Shown in pieces: positions 50,201 through 63,384 of a DNA stretch of 64,000 nt. Positions within the stretch are counted from its first letter, which is position 1. Each line of letters begins with the position of its first letter. The notes beneath the pieces were generated by a model. The model saw nothing but the letters and a program-made list of their open reading frames with translations, did no database searches and was not told the origin of the DNA. Made by a program: the position numbers and the translations under genes. The DNA is from Phoronis australis (lineage: Eukaryota > Phoronida > Phoronidae), in the NCBI GenBank assembly GCA_002633005.1, contig NMRA01000033.1, forward strand, positions 1,427,508 through 1,491,507, read 5' to 3'.

Positions 50201-53200
50201 GCCAAGGGATATGACGTGATATCCCCTGGCACCCTTGCGGTAATTAAAGCGGGGTTCAAAAGTATTAAAAACTAATATCATACTACTAATACAATGATTG
50301 TCTGAAAAATTAGAAATTGTCAATTATTTTTGTCCATTATTTTTTTGTTCAAATTTGAAGAAACTTTACCATAAGGGGCTATATGCTGCCATCTATTGAA
50401 CCATCTCCCTCTAGAACATGTTGTGGAATCGAAAACATTGTCGCTGTATGTATGAATGTTTTTTACCCAGGGTTTGCTGGATTTAATTCGTCGTATGAAG
50501 GGCACTCCTGAAAAGGAGCTAAGGATACTCCTACTTGGCCTTGACAATGCAGGCAAAACAACTATTCTACGCATTCTTGCCTCGGAAGATGCCACACAAA
50601 CGGTTCCAACACAGGTGAGTCAAAACCAAATATACAACGATCACGTGCACTCCGATCTGAAAGCACATCAGACAGCATGTGAATGCTGTATCGTACATCG
50701 TTCACATGCTGTCTGATGAGAAGGTAGGTAGGACATCTGATTTGCCATCTGAAAATATTTTGCATGTGGACATTTCCAGTGTATGATCAGTCGTCTTATT
50801 GTTTGACCCCCAAATCAAATATCACATCTATCTTCTTGTTGTTTGACCCCCATATCAGGTAGCACATCAGCCTTCTTATTGTGAGAAGCCTACATCCCTA
50901 TGACACCATTTGTGATGACCCCACGTGATAGACCAGAATTTTTCACTTGACCGGGAATGTGAAACGGCATGACTAGTCAAAATTTTCACAAAGTTTTGCC
51001 CATGTCATAAACCTCAGACTCGTGTAGGATTCTCTATTTAAGCATTTGTATAATATTAATATGACAATACTCGATACGTGGAGGGGGAACACGTTTACAA
51101 ATACTGGTTTTAAGTGTGTGATTCACTTTATGATCAGACGTCCTGTCTGCTCTCGTATACAAAGTCCTACATCTTTTGAGTTATATTCAGCTTGCGTGGA
51201 ACAATTCGACACTGGACGATAAAAATCCAAAACATGATAAGATGGATATATCTGTCTGAAGCCCATCTGAGCTGTGACAAAATTGAGTGGCAATCACTCC
51301 CATGCTGGAATGATTCCATCCCAGGATCTTCTTGTTCGCAAGCCCCATCCATTTGATTTCTATCAAGTTTTACTTTCATACATTTCCTATTTTTCTTCAA
51401 ACGACTGAACAAAGATTCTTTTTTGTTAAGTACTTTATGTCTTTTGCATTTTATAGTTGTTAAAGAGCAGCTCAATACTGTTAAGCGTTACAATGCTCAA
51501 ATTTACTGTGTCACTAAAAGCAAACAAATTTATAAGACCTATATTTGGTATGTCTCCATACTCTGTCCAAAACAATAGAATTTTATGCTATACTAAAAGG
51601 CAGTTCAAGATCTTACTTTTTCATCCAAAGTTTAAAATTGTTGCAGAAACATCTAGCAACAGCACATTCTGGAAGTGCATGTGGAAGTGTCCTAGAACCT
51701 TCCAGAGGCATCTTGTGTAATTGATGTGTAAGCATTTATAAAACAGGTATTGACTTTTGTTTCACACCTGGTCAATATGTTTATTTTCAAACCTTGTCTC
51801 GGTCATTATTACACTTTTGAGGTCTGAAAACCAACATATTGCCTTGTGTGAAAGTCAATAATTGTATTATAATTGGTGTTAAGAAAGTATGAACATTATA
51901 ACCAACTAGTACAATGTGATTGCGATGAGTGAATATAGGTGTGATATACATTGTTATTGTGCTTGTTTGAAACAATCCATATTTGTGAGTAATAAATGCC
52001 ACCTTCCTTGAATGATTTATGCTTCACAGTTTGTTTATTGCGACTGCTTCTTTGCAGTTAATGGCATCCACTTGTTCCATTTCTTGCATTCGCTGTTGCT
52101 GAGTTGATCCCTCATTAGACTGTTGTTTGTGCTAGACATTGAAGTGAAATGAAATGTATTGTCAAACTCAAATGACTTTTACATGACGACTGCGTGTAAT
52201 TGATTTTGTTAAGTTTTGGAGACAACAATTTGAATGTCTTTGTTTGCAATGAAGCTTTCTAGAGGAAACAGTGGGCTGGAGAAACATTTGATGGTAACAA
52301 AAATTTGGCTTTCAGGATTAGAATCGCACATTTCATTTGAATGACATCATTGTTAACATTTTGTACTTTACAGAAATTAAATGCACGAAGATTAATCTCT
52401 TTTCATTTAATCCTCTCTATTTAAAGTTGTAGCAAACCTGAAAATGTGCAAACTGGGTTTACAGTCGTAGATTATAGATGTCAGTGTAACTGCTGGTCAA
52501 TGTATGGGACATAAAGCCCAAAAGCTTTGGGCGTTTTTGATCCCCTCTAAAACCCTTTCCACTAGCCTAAGATGAATTTTGTTATATTTAAACTTTCATT
52601 TCACACCAGAACTTGTTTGTTACCAAAAGGTCATGGTTCATATCAAGTTTTATTCCCTCAAAGAATGATCACTTCCGATTGAGTCCACACAATAGGGATT
52701 GGTGTTATTCTCAGTAGTTGATTACTGTTATTCAAGTCTGCATTTCTTTTGAACAACATACATGTGCAAATACATTTTCGCATTCTTTCTTCTGCTGGAT
52801 AGGAGCCTTAACGTCTGACAGATAGACATTTCCTCATAAATTCTTCTGTGTATGGATTAAAAATCAAAACATCATCGTGTGGCAACTAGTGTCTGATGCA
52901 GGATTATTTCTTTTGAATGTTTGTTGAATCAGTTTACAGTGCGTCATTATTTTCCATTGTTAATTATGCAGTTGTGCATGAAAACAGCCAGCTTTCCCCC
53001 TGTTTTTCTTGAGCACCATTTTCCAGTGTTCCATGACTTGATGCCTGGTTTTATTAAGGTCTCAATTTCATGTTGTGGACATGAGCTGATCTAGTATTTC
53101 TAAAATGTTAATTAGCCATGTATCAAAGTTGGCAAATGGCATCAAGTTAATTATAGGTGATTTCCATAAGTAGTGCTTATTCCCTGGTGAAAGTTGCTTT

Positions 53201-56200
53201 AATCATAGCTAGAACGTCAATGACTTTGAACTAAGGAATCATCACTCTTGTTTTGCGTTTGAGGAGTAGACTGTCAATTATAAATCATTGATTCCCTGAT
53301 TTGCAACATGGAATGTCACCAAATGCGTTTTACGTAGCTTGATTATCTGTCATACATTTTTTAGGTCAATGACTCGCAAAATCTGAAACTGTTGCTTAAT
53401 ATTTTTGCAAGCTATTTTTATATCATTTACCTCTATTCCTCTTAACTGAACTGTCACTGTCAAATTCTCTGTTTTCCATTGTCATTTATGAAATCTGTCT
53501 AATATTTAGCCAGTCATTTACAAAATATTAAATTTTCAACCAGTTTAAAGTTTTAAAAATTTGCATTTAAAAGGTACTCAGTTTCTTGCACGCTCATTCG
53601 ATAAAATATTCAACATTTTCTGTACGACATTACATGTATGCATAAGTACATCTCGAGGATTGTTTTTGGCACCGAATGAAACCTTCCTCTTTTCAAATGG
53701 AATTTTAAGAAATGGGACTGCTTTTCAATAGCCCAAAACCATACAGGCTTATGCAGTGAAGATTAACTCTCTTCCCTCTGCTGTGATCATTCAGCACTAA
53801 CTTCATTACACACCATAAACGATCAATTGGCGAATTTTGATTTTTTAAACATTTCAAACCTTCTTGCCACTTCACTAAAACTTGAAGGAAACTTGTTCCC
53901 AGGCAACACACTTTTTAACCAATCGTGTCAATCTTTCCTTGAAAGGAAGAACGATTGAACATTGTCACAGAATCCTTCTTTCACTGCACTAAAACTCAGA
54001 GTGAAGTTTCGCCTCGTCTAGTCGCCAAAGTGAAATGCTGCACGTTGTTGTCAAACTTGATAATTATGTAATCTGCTCAATGTAAATGTAGATCATGTCC
54101 CGCAACACTGTCATCGTAGGTTGGTTGATATGTCGTGTGTGAAATTATTTTACACAAAGGCTCGTTCAAGCTGTCTCAAGAATAGGCAAGTTGTTGTGTT
54201 TTGGGAATTATTGATACAAAAATTGGTTATCTGCTGAAAAAGTAAAGATTTATATGACCTTGTCCACATTTGAAAGCTCACAAAGCTTTTCTTCACTTAA
54301 AATCGAGATGGATTGAGTTACCTGGAAGAGCCCAGTTGACGCATAGCTAATCTTGAGACAATGTCGATTTGTTCCAGCTTAACTGAAAAATTTAGCAAAT
54401 GAGTGAGTAGACTTGAGGTCGGATTCTTAATTCGAAGAGTAGAAACTCGACGATTTAAGGCGTATTTTGAATACATTGAATGGGAGATGCAATAGAGATG
54501 ATTGCCAAGATATCAGTGCATACCCGCATAGCCTTGGATAGCCAAAGTATTTCAATTTATTTGAAAATAAGAAAAACCCACCAATATCGTTGCAAAAGCT
54601 GTAATACTATGTGTAGAATGTTCAAGATAACGTCACACAGAAATAGACAAACTTCGTATCGAATGAGCTTGGGTTCTTATGTTGCAGATAAGTGGAAATT
54701 TGTTGTGTCATATCATGAAGATCCTACGTGTTAATGTTGCTAATTACAGACAAGGGCTTCCAGTCATTTGGTGTAGTAAATGTAGAATCAACTGAAATCT
54801 AGACCAGTGACCTATCAGCTTAATACACTTAAAGAGGCCTGGAACAAGATAAACAGTCTAAATTGCAATATTGAAAGTGGTTCTCTGCCACTGAAACAAT
54901 TCAACCTGCTCAGCAGGTATTTTTATGGTTTGTTTGTAAAGATTTTTAATTTCTGTTGATATCAAATTTCAAAATACGATCTATCATCTGCTCACCACTT
55001 CGTGGATATTTCTCCTTCAAGGCAAAGCACGTCTCTTTATTTCCGTGGTATGGCAAGATATGGTCGTAACACATTTCTATGGAAAATGTGATTTTTGACT
55101 TCACGCGAGTGTGAGCGCATGCGTGCATTTATCATCAGTGGGAGGGAGATCAGATTAGAAGCTCTGTGGTAACCACAGAGTTTTTCCTTTGTGCGTAATT
55201 CAAAAATCATGAATTTTGTGATTTTTTTTCTGGAAGTTTCCTCAGAGAGAAAAGTGAATTACTCTATAATAGACGGTGTGAGATGAGGTGGTACTTTTGT
55301 CAGGAATTGTTTAAAAGATATTTTTGACAAGCGTTTGGGTTGCATGCCTCTTTGATATTGATAACTTGCAGCGTTGGGTTTTAGTTCTTCCAACAAAGTG
55401 TTGAACTGCTACCGCTGAGGTCATGGCCTCAATTTCATGATTTCAAGTGCACAGCGTTGTCGCTAGTAATGTCACTTTAAAGCTACACTCCCTTTTCTTT
55501 TGTGAGACATCCGACTCCACATTTTCATGCATTCCATTCTACGTGTGAATGATCATTTGCTGTTGATCATCATTCTTGATTTTGGGTCGGTCAGCGTTAC
55601 CTATTTCTGAAATGTGGTGCAATCGCCAACCTTGAGGAAAATAATAATTTTTGTTTCTGTCTTAAACTGGAGAATTTACAGTTTTTATGAACGGTTAAAT
55701 TTCGTTTTCCTTTGTTTACTCAATGACATGTTTTCTTATGTTGTGCAGGGTTTCAACATCAAAAGCGTTGCCAGTTCAGGCTTCAAATTAAACGTGTGGG
55801 ACATCGGTGGCCAGAGGAAGATTAGGCCGTACTGGAGAAATTACTTTGATAACACAGATGTTCTTGTGAGTATCGACATGACGAGTGTAATACGAAATGC
55901 TACTGCCTTGCTGGTTTTGCGAGATTACCCTAACGGAACACAAGATCGCTTTAGGCTTTCATGACCTTTAAGGGACATAAGTAAAATGGCCACCACTGAC
56001 TGCAATTGTGCGGCTTAGTTGGAATGTTGACTCAAGTGTTGAAACAGTCCGTTACAATAAGACCTGGCCAGATATAATGTGGCAGACAAATGAATTATTT
56101 TTTCACACTATAGCCACCAATAGGCGTTGTTTCGAAAAGTTGTCGACAGTATTTTTCAACAGAGCCGATACGCCAAATTAAAGAACAGTTAGAAGAATAT

Positions 56201-59200
56201 CGTGTCTACATTTTCTTTTGTGAACATTTTTGGACACCCTGTGTGTAAATGATTATTGCCTACTGTGAGCTTGTCCTTGGTGCCATGCTTGGGCAGATGG
56301 TTATTCAGGCTGAAACTAAATGCATGAGCCATCGAAAGATTTAGCTGATATAGCCAGCTTGCTGTTCATACTGGCTCAGACCAATATCCCGTTCTTAGAT
56401 TTCAAAGTTTATGCAAAAGGATTGAAAGGAAATATTCGAGCTCTCCTTAAATAGCGGGATAGGGTCGGAAAATCGCGAAGACAGGAACAGGCTTAGACAC
56501 TCCAGTAGAATTCAACCTGACGGCCGGGAAACTGTGGTACGCTCTAAATATGCCCACAGCTGATGATTTGCCTAACGGCCATTTTCATTTGGTTTATAAT
56601 ACATGGCGCTGTGTAGCACATCAATGATTTGTAAATTCCTCGATACAAATTATCCAGCACTGCTAGCTAGATGACAAGTGATGCTGTTATTGAAAGACGT
56701 TGAATGAACTACATACGCATACGCACAGCAGAGGTCAAGTTTAGGTCATTAGCATTTGATTGACAACTTTTTCACTCTCACATTAAGTCTTTCAACGAGT
56801 ATTGTAACAGTTAGAGAATGCAAGGACACGTTTCTGTGAGGTTTTGTGTTCTTGTTGCAAAGGTTGATTCATTTTGATGTATGAAATACAAAACATTCGG
56901 TTTAATGTCAATTTCAGTCATATCGTTGGCCAAACTCAAGTTCAACAACTTAAACAAATCAAACAAGCATGTCCATGAAATGCATTCAATCAGAAAACCA
57001 TAGGTCAGGGGTCATGACAACTGTTCCACATTTTGACTGCTCCCATGCAGTCACGAATAGCCTCTCAGTTCCAAGTGAATTTTGTACTTGATGCTGTCAT
57101 GTCAGAGAAATCGTTAAGTACAATTTCATGTACTGTACGTAATTATCATGTTTTAGCAAGTGAAAATGAAATGATCTAGGAATTCTTGATTTCCTTTGCT
57201 CTGTTCATCAGTCTGCCTGTTGTGTTCTAGGTATATGTCATTGATAGTTCTGACAGAAAGAGACTTGAAGAATCTGGTGTGGTAAGTACGTTGTTTCTTT
57301 TATAATGACAATGCTTCAATTTGAGAGAAACCATGTTGCCGCAGTTGCAATTTTTCTAGTTTCAAAGGCTTTTTAACTTTGTTCTTGCCAATTCTCTAAG
57401 TTTGCTGCCAAATGCTGTTTGGTGATAGATTCGCTGTATTAAACCTTGATGGGGAGGTAAACTTTTCTTATTATTTTTGTTGAGATATTAAGCCAAGTGA
57501 AACATACGTTTATCTCTGTGTTGTTGAGATATTATGCCCAGTGGAATATACATCTATCTGTCTTGTTGTCCAAAATAAAAGGATTTTTGCTGTAGCCATG
57601 GAAGTCAGTGCGGCTAATCTGGCCTCTTGGTATTGCTGTACAGTAGTTTTCAAAATATAGCAGACTGACCTTGACGGAACTGCATCAGCTCTGCTTAACT
57701 TGGACGATCTTGCCAGAATTATGTGGCTGTTCAGTCAAATTTTTGTTGCAGTAAAATGTCGTCTTTGTTGGAAGTGTAGAGTTCAATGTCAATGACTTCA
57801 TTGCACCTAACCGTAAGTTGTTTTGTGAATGTACTTCCAAAGAAAGTTGTCACGATTTCAACAAAGTTTGTGTAGCGGAATTGACATGGGCTCTAATCGT
57901 TGTCTAGTTTATTTTGAAAACTACTGTATTTTTGATTGATAGTCTTGCAATCCATGTATAGTGGTTGTATGAAGCGTGCTTTTAATGCAAAGACAACATG
58001 AGTTTCATTGTACCAAACATGAAAGTGGCTGTTTTAGTTTTAACCCAATGTGTTTGCAATTACCTGTCAGTTGTGTTTGAGTCTGAAAACTGCAACTGTG
58101 CAAACCCAACGCAATAGTTATACATTAAAGCACTCTCTGTTTTACATGCACTAATATTCTTCGAAGGCGAACTTATAAAGTATTGAAATTCAGACAATTT
58201 GTGTGTATATACAATTATATCAAATCAAAAGTTGATTTACAGAAAGTTGGTGACAAGAAAGTTTGTTTCTTGGTTTTAGTACTACGAAAAGCCAGCTGGT
58301 AGCTGACTTCAAAGAATATGTTGCCTCTTTTGTCTGAGAAATAAAATTAACGGCACGGTATGTTACTAATGAACGCAGTCTCGGGCTGAAATTTCACAAA
58401 TTTCAAGTAATGTTAAGCAGTGATATCGTGACTTGAGAATACGGTTGGTTAGTGTATTTAGAACTGGCGTCAGAATGTAAACCTGTACCCGTACACCGCT
58501 ACAGGCACAATGTGTTTGTGGGAAATATTTAATAAAGCTATGGAGCAGGCTGAACACCGTGCGACTGAAGGTTTGAGTTATCCCTAACCTGGTCATGGGC
58601 TCAATTTAAGATTAACTAGTTAACTGAGGGGTGCTCTGATTTATTTTTCAATAGTTGTTGTTGCTTATTGCTTCTCTTATTTGTCACGCCAGGAGCTTTT
58701 TGAGTTACTAGACGAGGAGAAGTTAGCGGGAGTGCCACTACTGGTTTACGCCAACAAACAGGATCTCCTAGAGGCGGCGCCAGCTGACAAGATCAGCGAT
58801 GACATGGATCTAATCAAGATCCGTGATAGGGCGTGGCAGCTGCAGGCGTGCTCGGCCAAGACAGAAGAAGGAGTCAGGGTAATAAAAAATAACTTGTCGG
58901 CAGCTATATGGAGTGTCGTAAAAAAATACTCTCATACATAGATACCAGAAAAGGATTTGCTGGGAACTGATAGTTTTTTCATATTGTAGGAATCACTTAA
59001 GTTTTTTTTTAGAAAGACACACAAGTTAGGAATAAGTTGCGTAGTTGCCCGTTATTGCAGAGAAATGTTTTTTCACCCTCTGCACAACTGACTCCTACAC
59101 TCTTCATGTTTGTTGCTCAAAGATTTTATGACTCCGCTTGACCAACATATGCAACTTAAAGGTACATTTGACTCCATGCCTTCTGTCAACAAGCAACTTT

Positions 59201-59618
59201 TGAAATAAGTCACTTACTGTTGTATAATCCATCTTTTTTGTTTCTTACTCAAATTAGACGTGTTTTCCGGGCTTGAGAAGAACTCACGTGCCATTATTGG
59301 TTTAGACTCAGTGTGTGTTGCTTGTCAGTTGTTGGTTTTAGCTGCCAGAGGTGTATCACATCATTGGAATTCCAGGCTTTTGCTTTAACCAATTTCAGTT
59401 CGTAGGATAAGAATGCAAAGGCATTGCAAGCAAGAACAAATATGCATTATGAAGATTTTTGTTTTGACACCAGCATGGTTTATAGCGTCTTCAAGACAGG
59501 AAAAGTATACACTCATCGTCAGGCAGGGGATGCGTAACTTTTATTTGCTATTTCTTTGCAGGTTGGAATGGAGTGGGCCTTAAAACAAGCTGGAAAGCAA
59601 GCGACAAAGAAGAAATAG
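47230..59618 (+). CDS. ARL3: ARL3, ADP-ribosylation-factor-like small GTPase, 6 exons
   Basis: Exons 47230-47232 (ATG only), 50471-50614, 55749-55865, 57231-57281, 58693-58878 and 59562-59618 join in phase to 185 residues (human ARL3 has 182). P-loop GLDNAGKT is at 24-31 (T31), switch I threonine T48, WDIGGQ with Q71, and NKQD at 126-129. These positions equal those of human ARL3. [18 protein letters not shown] and [10 protein letters not shown] are typical of ARL3 rather than ARL2 or ARF. ARL3 acts in the cilium: GTP-bound ARL3, made by ARL13B, displaces lipidated cargo from PDE6D and UNC119, and RP2 switches it off. The start is split. Exon 1 ends ATG, followed by GTAAGA, and exon 2 opens with GGT TTG CTG, restoring MGLL. 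The context (A at -3) is good. The lysine-rich C-terminus, ending TKKK, lacks a prenylation box, as expected. Introns 1 and 2 exceed 3 kb and 5 kb. Confidence 0.96.
47442..47466. repeat. Perfect 10-bp inverted repeat in a GTCACTG-rich simple repeat (ARL3 intron 1)
   Basis: GTGACACCAG and CTGGTGTCAC flank a 5-base loop. The surrounding 47417-47520 is a degenerate array of GTCACTG and CAGTGAC words. Confidence 0.85.
49100..49540. mobile_element. Long-TIR foldback element (~205-bp arms) in ARL3 intron 1
   Basis: 49108-49305 is the approximate inverse of 49306-49532. Shared marks are GAAGCTTTT near both ends, CACACTGATTAAAAAATC, ATACTCCCGTAATCAAA, CGGCAACTGG and the perfect inner stem TGCGTGCGCCAGG / CCTGGCGCACGCA (49284-49296 and 49315-49327). 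There is almost no spacer. No coding capacity. Confidence 0.85.
49715..50235. mobile_element. Second, rearranged foldback element of the same family
   Basis: The right half (49988-50235) repeats the arm of the neighbouring foldback (GAAGCTTTTTGGTGAATTATG, then CTCCTGTAAT and CGGCAACTG). The left end has only a short inverse piece (about 49715-49760). Between them lies a tandem duplication of about 122 bp (copies starting near 49768 and 49890, with GTGCCATCACCTTTGTCTCT). Confidence 0.75.
50666..50718. repeat. Perfect 18-bp hairpin at the start of ARL3 intron 2
   Basis: CATCAGACAGCATGTGAA (50666-50683) and its exact inverse (50701-50718) flank 17 bases. Just downstream a TGTTTGACCCCC-containing unit is repeated (about 50800-50880), again with CACATCAG words. 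Confidence 0.9.
54985..55325 (+). repeat. ~340-bp dispersed repeat, copy A (ARL3 intron 2)
   Basis: From TATTTCTCCTTCAAGGCAAA to AATTGTTTAAAAGATATTTT, it matches the inverse of 63700-63999. Shared marks are GGTATGGCAAGA, TATGGAAAATGTGA, GCATTTATCATCAGTG, GTGGTAACCACAG and GGTACTTTTGTCAGGAATTG. Confidence 0.85.
57471..57575 (+). repeat. Two-copy ~57-bp tandem duplication in ARL3 intron 4
   Basis: TTGTTGAGATATTA-GCC-AGTGAA-ATAC recurs at about 57478 and 57521 with substitutions, each copy followed by TATCT. No coding or splice role seen. Confidence 0.6.
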
Positions 59619-62310
59619 ACGCTGAGAGCGCCAAGTGTACATATATTTACACGCATATTTAAGAAGAGATCACATTTATTTTGTGGAGATAGCAGCGTCA
59701 GACATATCTGCACTTTCTGAGCCGTCCTAAAGGAATTGTACATTATTCCCCCCCCCCGTGTCACCTCGAGTCGCAGCCTGGGTGCCAGTAAATCTGGTCT
59801 ACAGTTGCAGTGAACACAACAGAACAACAGAAAAATAGAAATTGGTAGTAATGATTAATTTCATGTATGTGTTGGTAAGTCCATTTCCACATTGGGTGGT
59901 TTGCACATAAGTCAAAGAATCCATACTACTAGTGCCAAACATCATCTGCTTTGCAAATGACTTATCTATCACGAGTTCAGACTTGTTGCTTTTTTCAACA
60001 TTAATCCCCGAGCATCTAGCATACCTACTCAGGATGGTCGAAATTCCTGAACAAACTACAAGTATTTGTTCGGTGGATGACGTGCGATTTCACGCCATAC
60101 ATATAAGCTTATGGCGTTGAGTTCCCTTAAATCCAGGCATTTGTTTCGTTCTTTTGATCGACTGACCTGTTCAAGCCGGAGATAGTAGCATGGCCTGTTT
60201 ATAGTTTCTGAAGTCTATGATTGCGTCATGGCTACTTTGCGCTGTGATTTCATCGTAGGTAACTTAAACTCATGGTGGCAGCAGCCATACTCATTACAGC
60301 GATCAAGTCAAAACAATTCATAAGAACTCTGGAGTAGAAGAGTCATTTGTCAATGCAGAAATAATCCTGTATCAACGTGGCACAACTTTTTGATAAGACC
60401 ACTCAAGATCGTGTAACATTTGCAGAATGACCACACCTTTTCAGTTGTACCTGGATGCAGTTCTACCTGGATGCAGATTTACCTGGATGCAGAATTACTT
60501 AACCTGAAATGTGGCAATTGCACTTATCCTAATAGCTAGTTTTCAACGTAAACTGGACTTGAGCAGAACTCGGTGAAACTCTTTCAAACGATTTCATTGA
60601 TACCACTGCAAGAGCTTTTGCGATAAGAGGTGGAACTTTTGTTGTGATGCAGTAGCACCATTGTCGAACTTTTAGAAATGACTTTCAAATGTTGAACCTA
60701 GCTGATAATTTTGTTAGTGCAAGTAGGCTTAACCAGCTTGAAACAGAAGCTTGTTAAACTGAAATAATGAAGTCACATCTTCACTACAGTCCAGTGTTGT
60801 CCAGTTTACTTTTGAAAAGTACTTACTTGCGGGCTAGATGTTGCCTCTAAACATTTGCTTTGGGTCAAGTGATTTTCATCCTGCGTAGACGAAGGCTGGC
60901 GCACGGGAAATTTTCATTGTGCATCTGCCGTAGACCTGCTTTAGTGGCTGTGAAAATGTGGACTGATGAAAACTTTAATTTTTATGATCTGATAGAGGCT
61001 GACACTATCATTTAGCATTGAATTGAAACTTCAGAATATTTCTGACGGATGTCTTTTGCTTTTGGTGACATGTCTTCATTTGCTTACTGTTGAAATGTGA
61101 AAGTATTTTATTCAATTTCGTTTTTTGGTATTAGTCTGCATTTACCATTCAAACAGAGAAACCAATCCCGTGCCCTCTTGGTAAATCAGTGTTTGACATT
61201 GGCTATTTTGTCTCCTTGGTAAATGGGCTTGGTTTTCATTCATTTTGTTAGTCCTTGTTTGGCTTGACTGCTAGATCTTTCTTTGGTGTATTTTTAGCGG
61301 TTTTTGAATGATTTCATTGTATAGAATAATGTCTTTCCCAGAAAGGGAAAACTTTAAATAAAAAACATGTTTTACCTTTCTGCCATTTAGTTGTTTTGTT
61401 AATTTAAGACATAATACATACTAGCACAATTTTCAAGGGAATGTTAAAGAAATGAGTTTTAATGAAGTATGAAGTACTGCCCCGTGCCGAAATTTCGGCT
61501 CTTATTTTTAATACCAATATGGTAACACTATTTAAAGTCCCACTGCACCAAATTTCGATGTCAAAAGCACACTTTTCCGGCGGCCTATTTGCACTTCGAA
61601 AACAGTGTTATTGCATTCAAATCCTTTATCAAAGTTGATACAATTGGCAATGAATATTTAGAGATTTTTATGTCCTTGTCTCTCCTATGCTGAACAGCAC
61701 ATCCACGGAAGTCTAATTTATCTAGTCAAGTTTTAGGCATAAGGCACTGTAATTTTTTTCAAACCCTTGTAATTTACAGGAAGAATTAGATGGTCATTTT
61801 TACATCAACATTTGTTGGAGCTATGGATTGGGACTTTAAAGGTGTTTAAGGGCATGTTGAATGTTTTTGTTCACGTAGAGTGAAAATGAAGGAGCAGCAA
61901 ATGATAACCATTCCGGTAATGGTCTGATGTAACGTGCCCACATTTTGAGAACCGGTTTTCTCCACTGTATAACAGGCATCAAACTGGTTCTAAAAATACA
62001 GGCATGTTATACCAGACATTGTCACCATTCCTTCCATTGTTATCATTGGGTCAAGGAAATGTTGATATATGTACACTTCATGTTACTGCTCCTACTTTAC
62101 ACTGTTTATCTCGTGTCACAAGTCTGTTATGCATCTATTTGGAAATGTAGGTTATTGTGTGCATTTACGACTCTGTGCATTATTTTTTACACAGTTTGCT
62201 ATTTGTGACTCAGTCATCAGTGTGCACGTCTGCAGTTATGGTGTCAAGGCACTTGTGAGCCTGCATTATGTACTTAATTACCGTCCAATAAAAACAGGAA
62301 ACTACAGATT
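59619..62310 (+). other. ARL3 3' UTR with two possible polyadenylation signals
   Basis: After the TAG at 59616-59618 the sequence is non-coding. AATAAA occurs at 61357-61362 and again at 62287-62292, so 3' UTRs of about 1.75 kb or 2.7 kb are possible. A C-run sits at 59750-59757, and a short tandem repeat (16-bp unit, three copies) at 60448-60495. Which signal is used cannot be told from sequence. Confidence 0.45.
60448..60495 (+). repeat. 16-bp tandem repeat, three copies, in ARL3 3' UTR
   Basis: TACCTGGATGCAG plus TTC, ATT or AAT is repeated at 60448, 60464 and 60480. Confidence 0.9.
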
Positions 62311-62339
62311 GTTGTTTTAAACTGCACGATGTGATTAAA

Positions 62340-62580
62340 TCATTTTAACGAGACTATGAACCCGCCTTCGTCACAAAAACAAACTTGACTACTTGACGTT
62401 ATAAAATTGGTCTCATTTTCTTCTCAGTTAACACAGACGCAATTTCTTGACTTGGAAAAAACCAAGTTTGTTGCTTGAGACCAGGCTCTACAAGTTAACT
62501 CGTCACGTCGTGTCATTTTATTTGGTCTCGAGCAATAACGAACTGTTATTTTTTGCAAGACCAATTATCACTTCTCATTC
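62340..62580 (+). repeat. Second long copy of the GGTCTCGAGCAATAACGAA repeat
   Basis: It shares with 13380-13620 the order ATAAAATTGGTCTC, a long internal stretch with TTGAGACCAGGCT, and the GGTCTCGAGCAATAACGAA end. Several GAGACC/GGTCTC inversions could fold. No coding capacity. Confidence 0.5.
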
Positions 62581-63384
62581 TCATGTCTGTGGTAAGTGGA
62601 ATCCATACCAGCTCGAGATTATGTAATTTCAGAACTCAAGACGGTGTTAATTTGACGAGCCCGAAAGCGACTTGTAGCTTAGTTTTCCAAGGGAAGTGTA
62701 TGATAACTAGAAAGATTATGGATTAGACTCCATATGGTTCTTGGTGCAACATGTAAAATTCAAACACTAATTTGCGTTTAAAAAAAAACTCCCAAGCATA
62801 TTACAGACAAAAATAGAATTAAAGGCTGCGCTGTATTTCGCACGATAAACAAAAATTCGAGGATTAGGATTATTCCAGAGGCTTGAGAAGGTCATATGAG
62901 CTTAAGTCATGAAAAGAATTAGAACTGGTTTCATGTAAAGAAGTGCTCCCAAACACAAAAATCAACCCAATGAACCTTTGCAACGTAAGAAAAAAAGGTA
63001 GTTTGTTGCATATCTATTGACGCCAGTGATAATCTGCAACTACTTTAATAGTAGGAATCCATCAGCAAGCTCTTGCGCTGGTATTCCTCATGGATGGCTT
63101 CAAACAAACAAAATTATGCAGCAAGACGATTGTGTCCAATTTTCCCAACACTGGAAACTTGCTTGACTACTTATGTAAATTGGTGGTGATCTCAGGCTCG
63201 CAGGTGTTAATTCAGAAAAGGACGTGTAAATGGAAAGTCATGGTTTTGGCTATGCAAATGCCAGCTGTTTTTAAATGTTATGTTAATAAATGCATAGTAT
63301 GCCAACACTTTGTTCGTATTTAAAAATTATAAATGCTCCACAAAAATGAATTTGTTACTAGAAGTTGGTGAGGCTTTTAAGAGG

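Larger units (their letters stand above)
47233..50470. other. ARL3 intron 1: simple repeats and foldback elements
   Basis: From the donor GTAAGA at 47233 to the acceptor CCCAG at 50466-50470. It holds the GTCACTG patch at 47417-47520, a possible LINE tail AAATAAATTGACTTGACTTG at about 48405-48424, and the foldback cluster at 49100-50235. The ORF at 48740-48979 has no recognisable domain. Confidence 0.5.
50615..55748. other. ARL3 intron 2: long, mostly featureless
   Basis: From GTGAGT at 50615 to GCAG at 55745-55748. It contains the hairpin at 50666-50718 and a dispersed repeat at 54985-55325. I see no nested gene. Short ORFs such as 51457-51720 and 54480-54734 lack recognisable features. Confidence 0.5.

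Noticed and set aside
50456-50716. 86-codon ORF starting with ATG at 50456 for ARL3
   Set aside because: This ATG is inside the intron upstream of the acceptor at 50469-50470. Splicing from the ATG at 47230 restores the conserved MGLL start.
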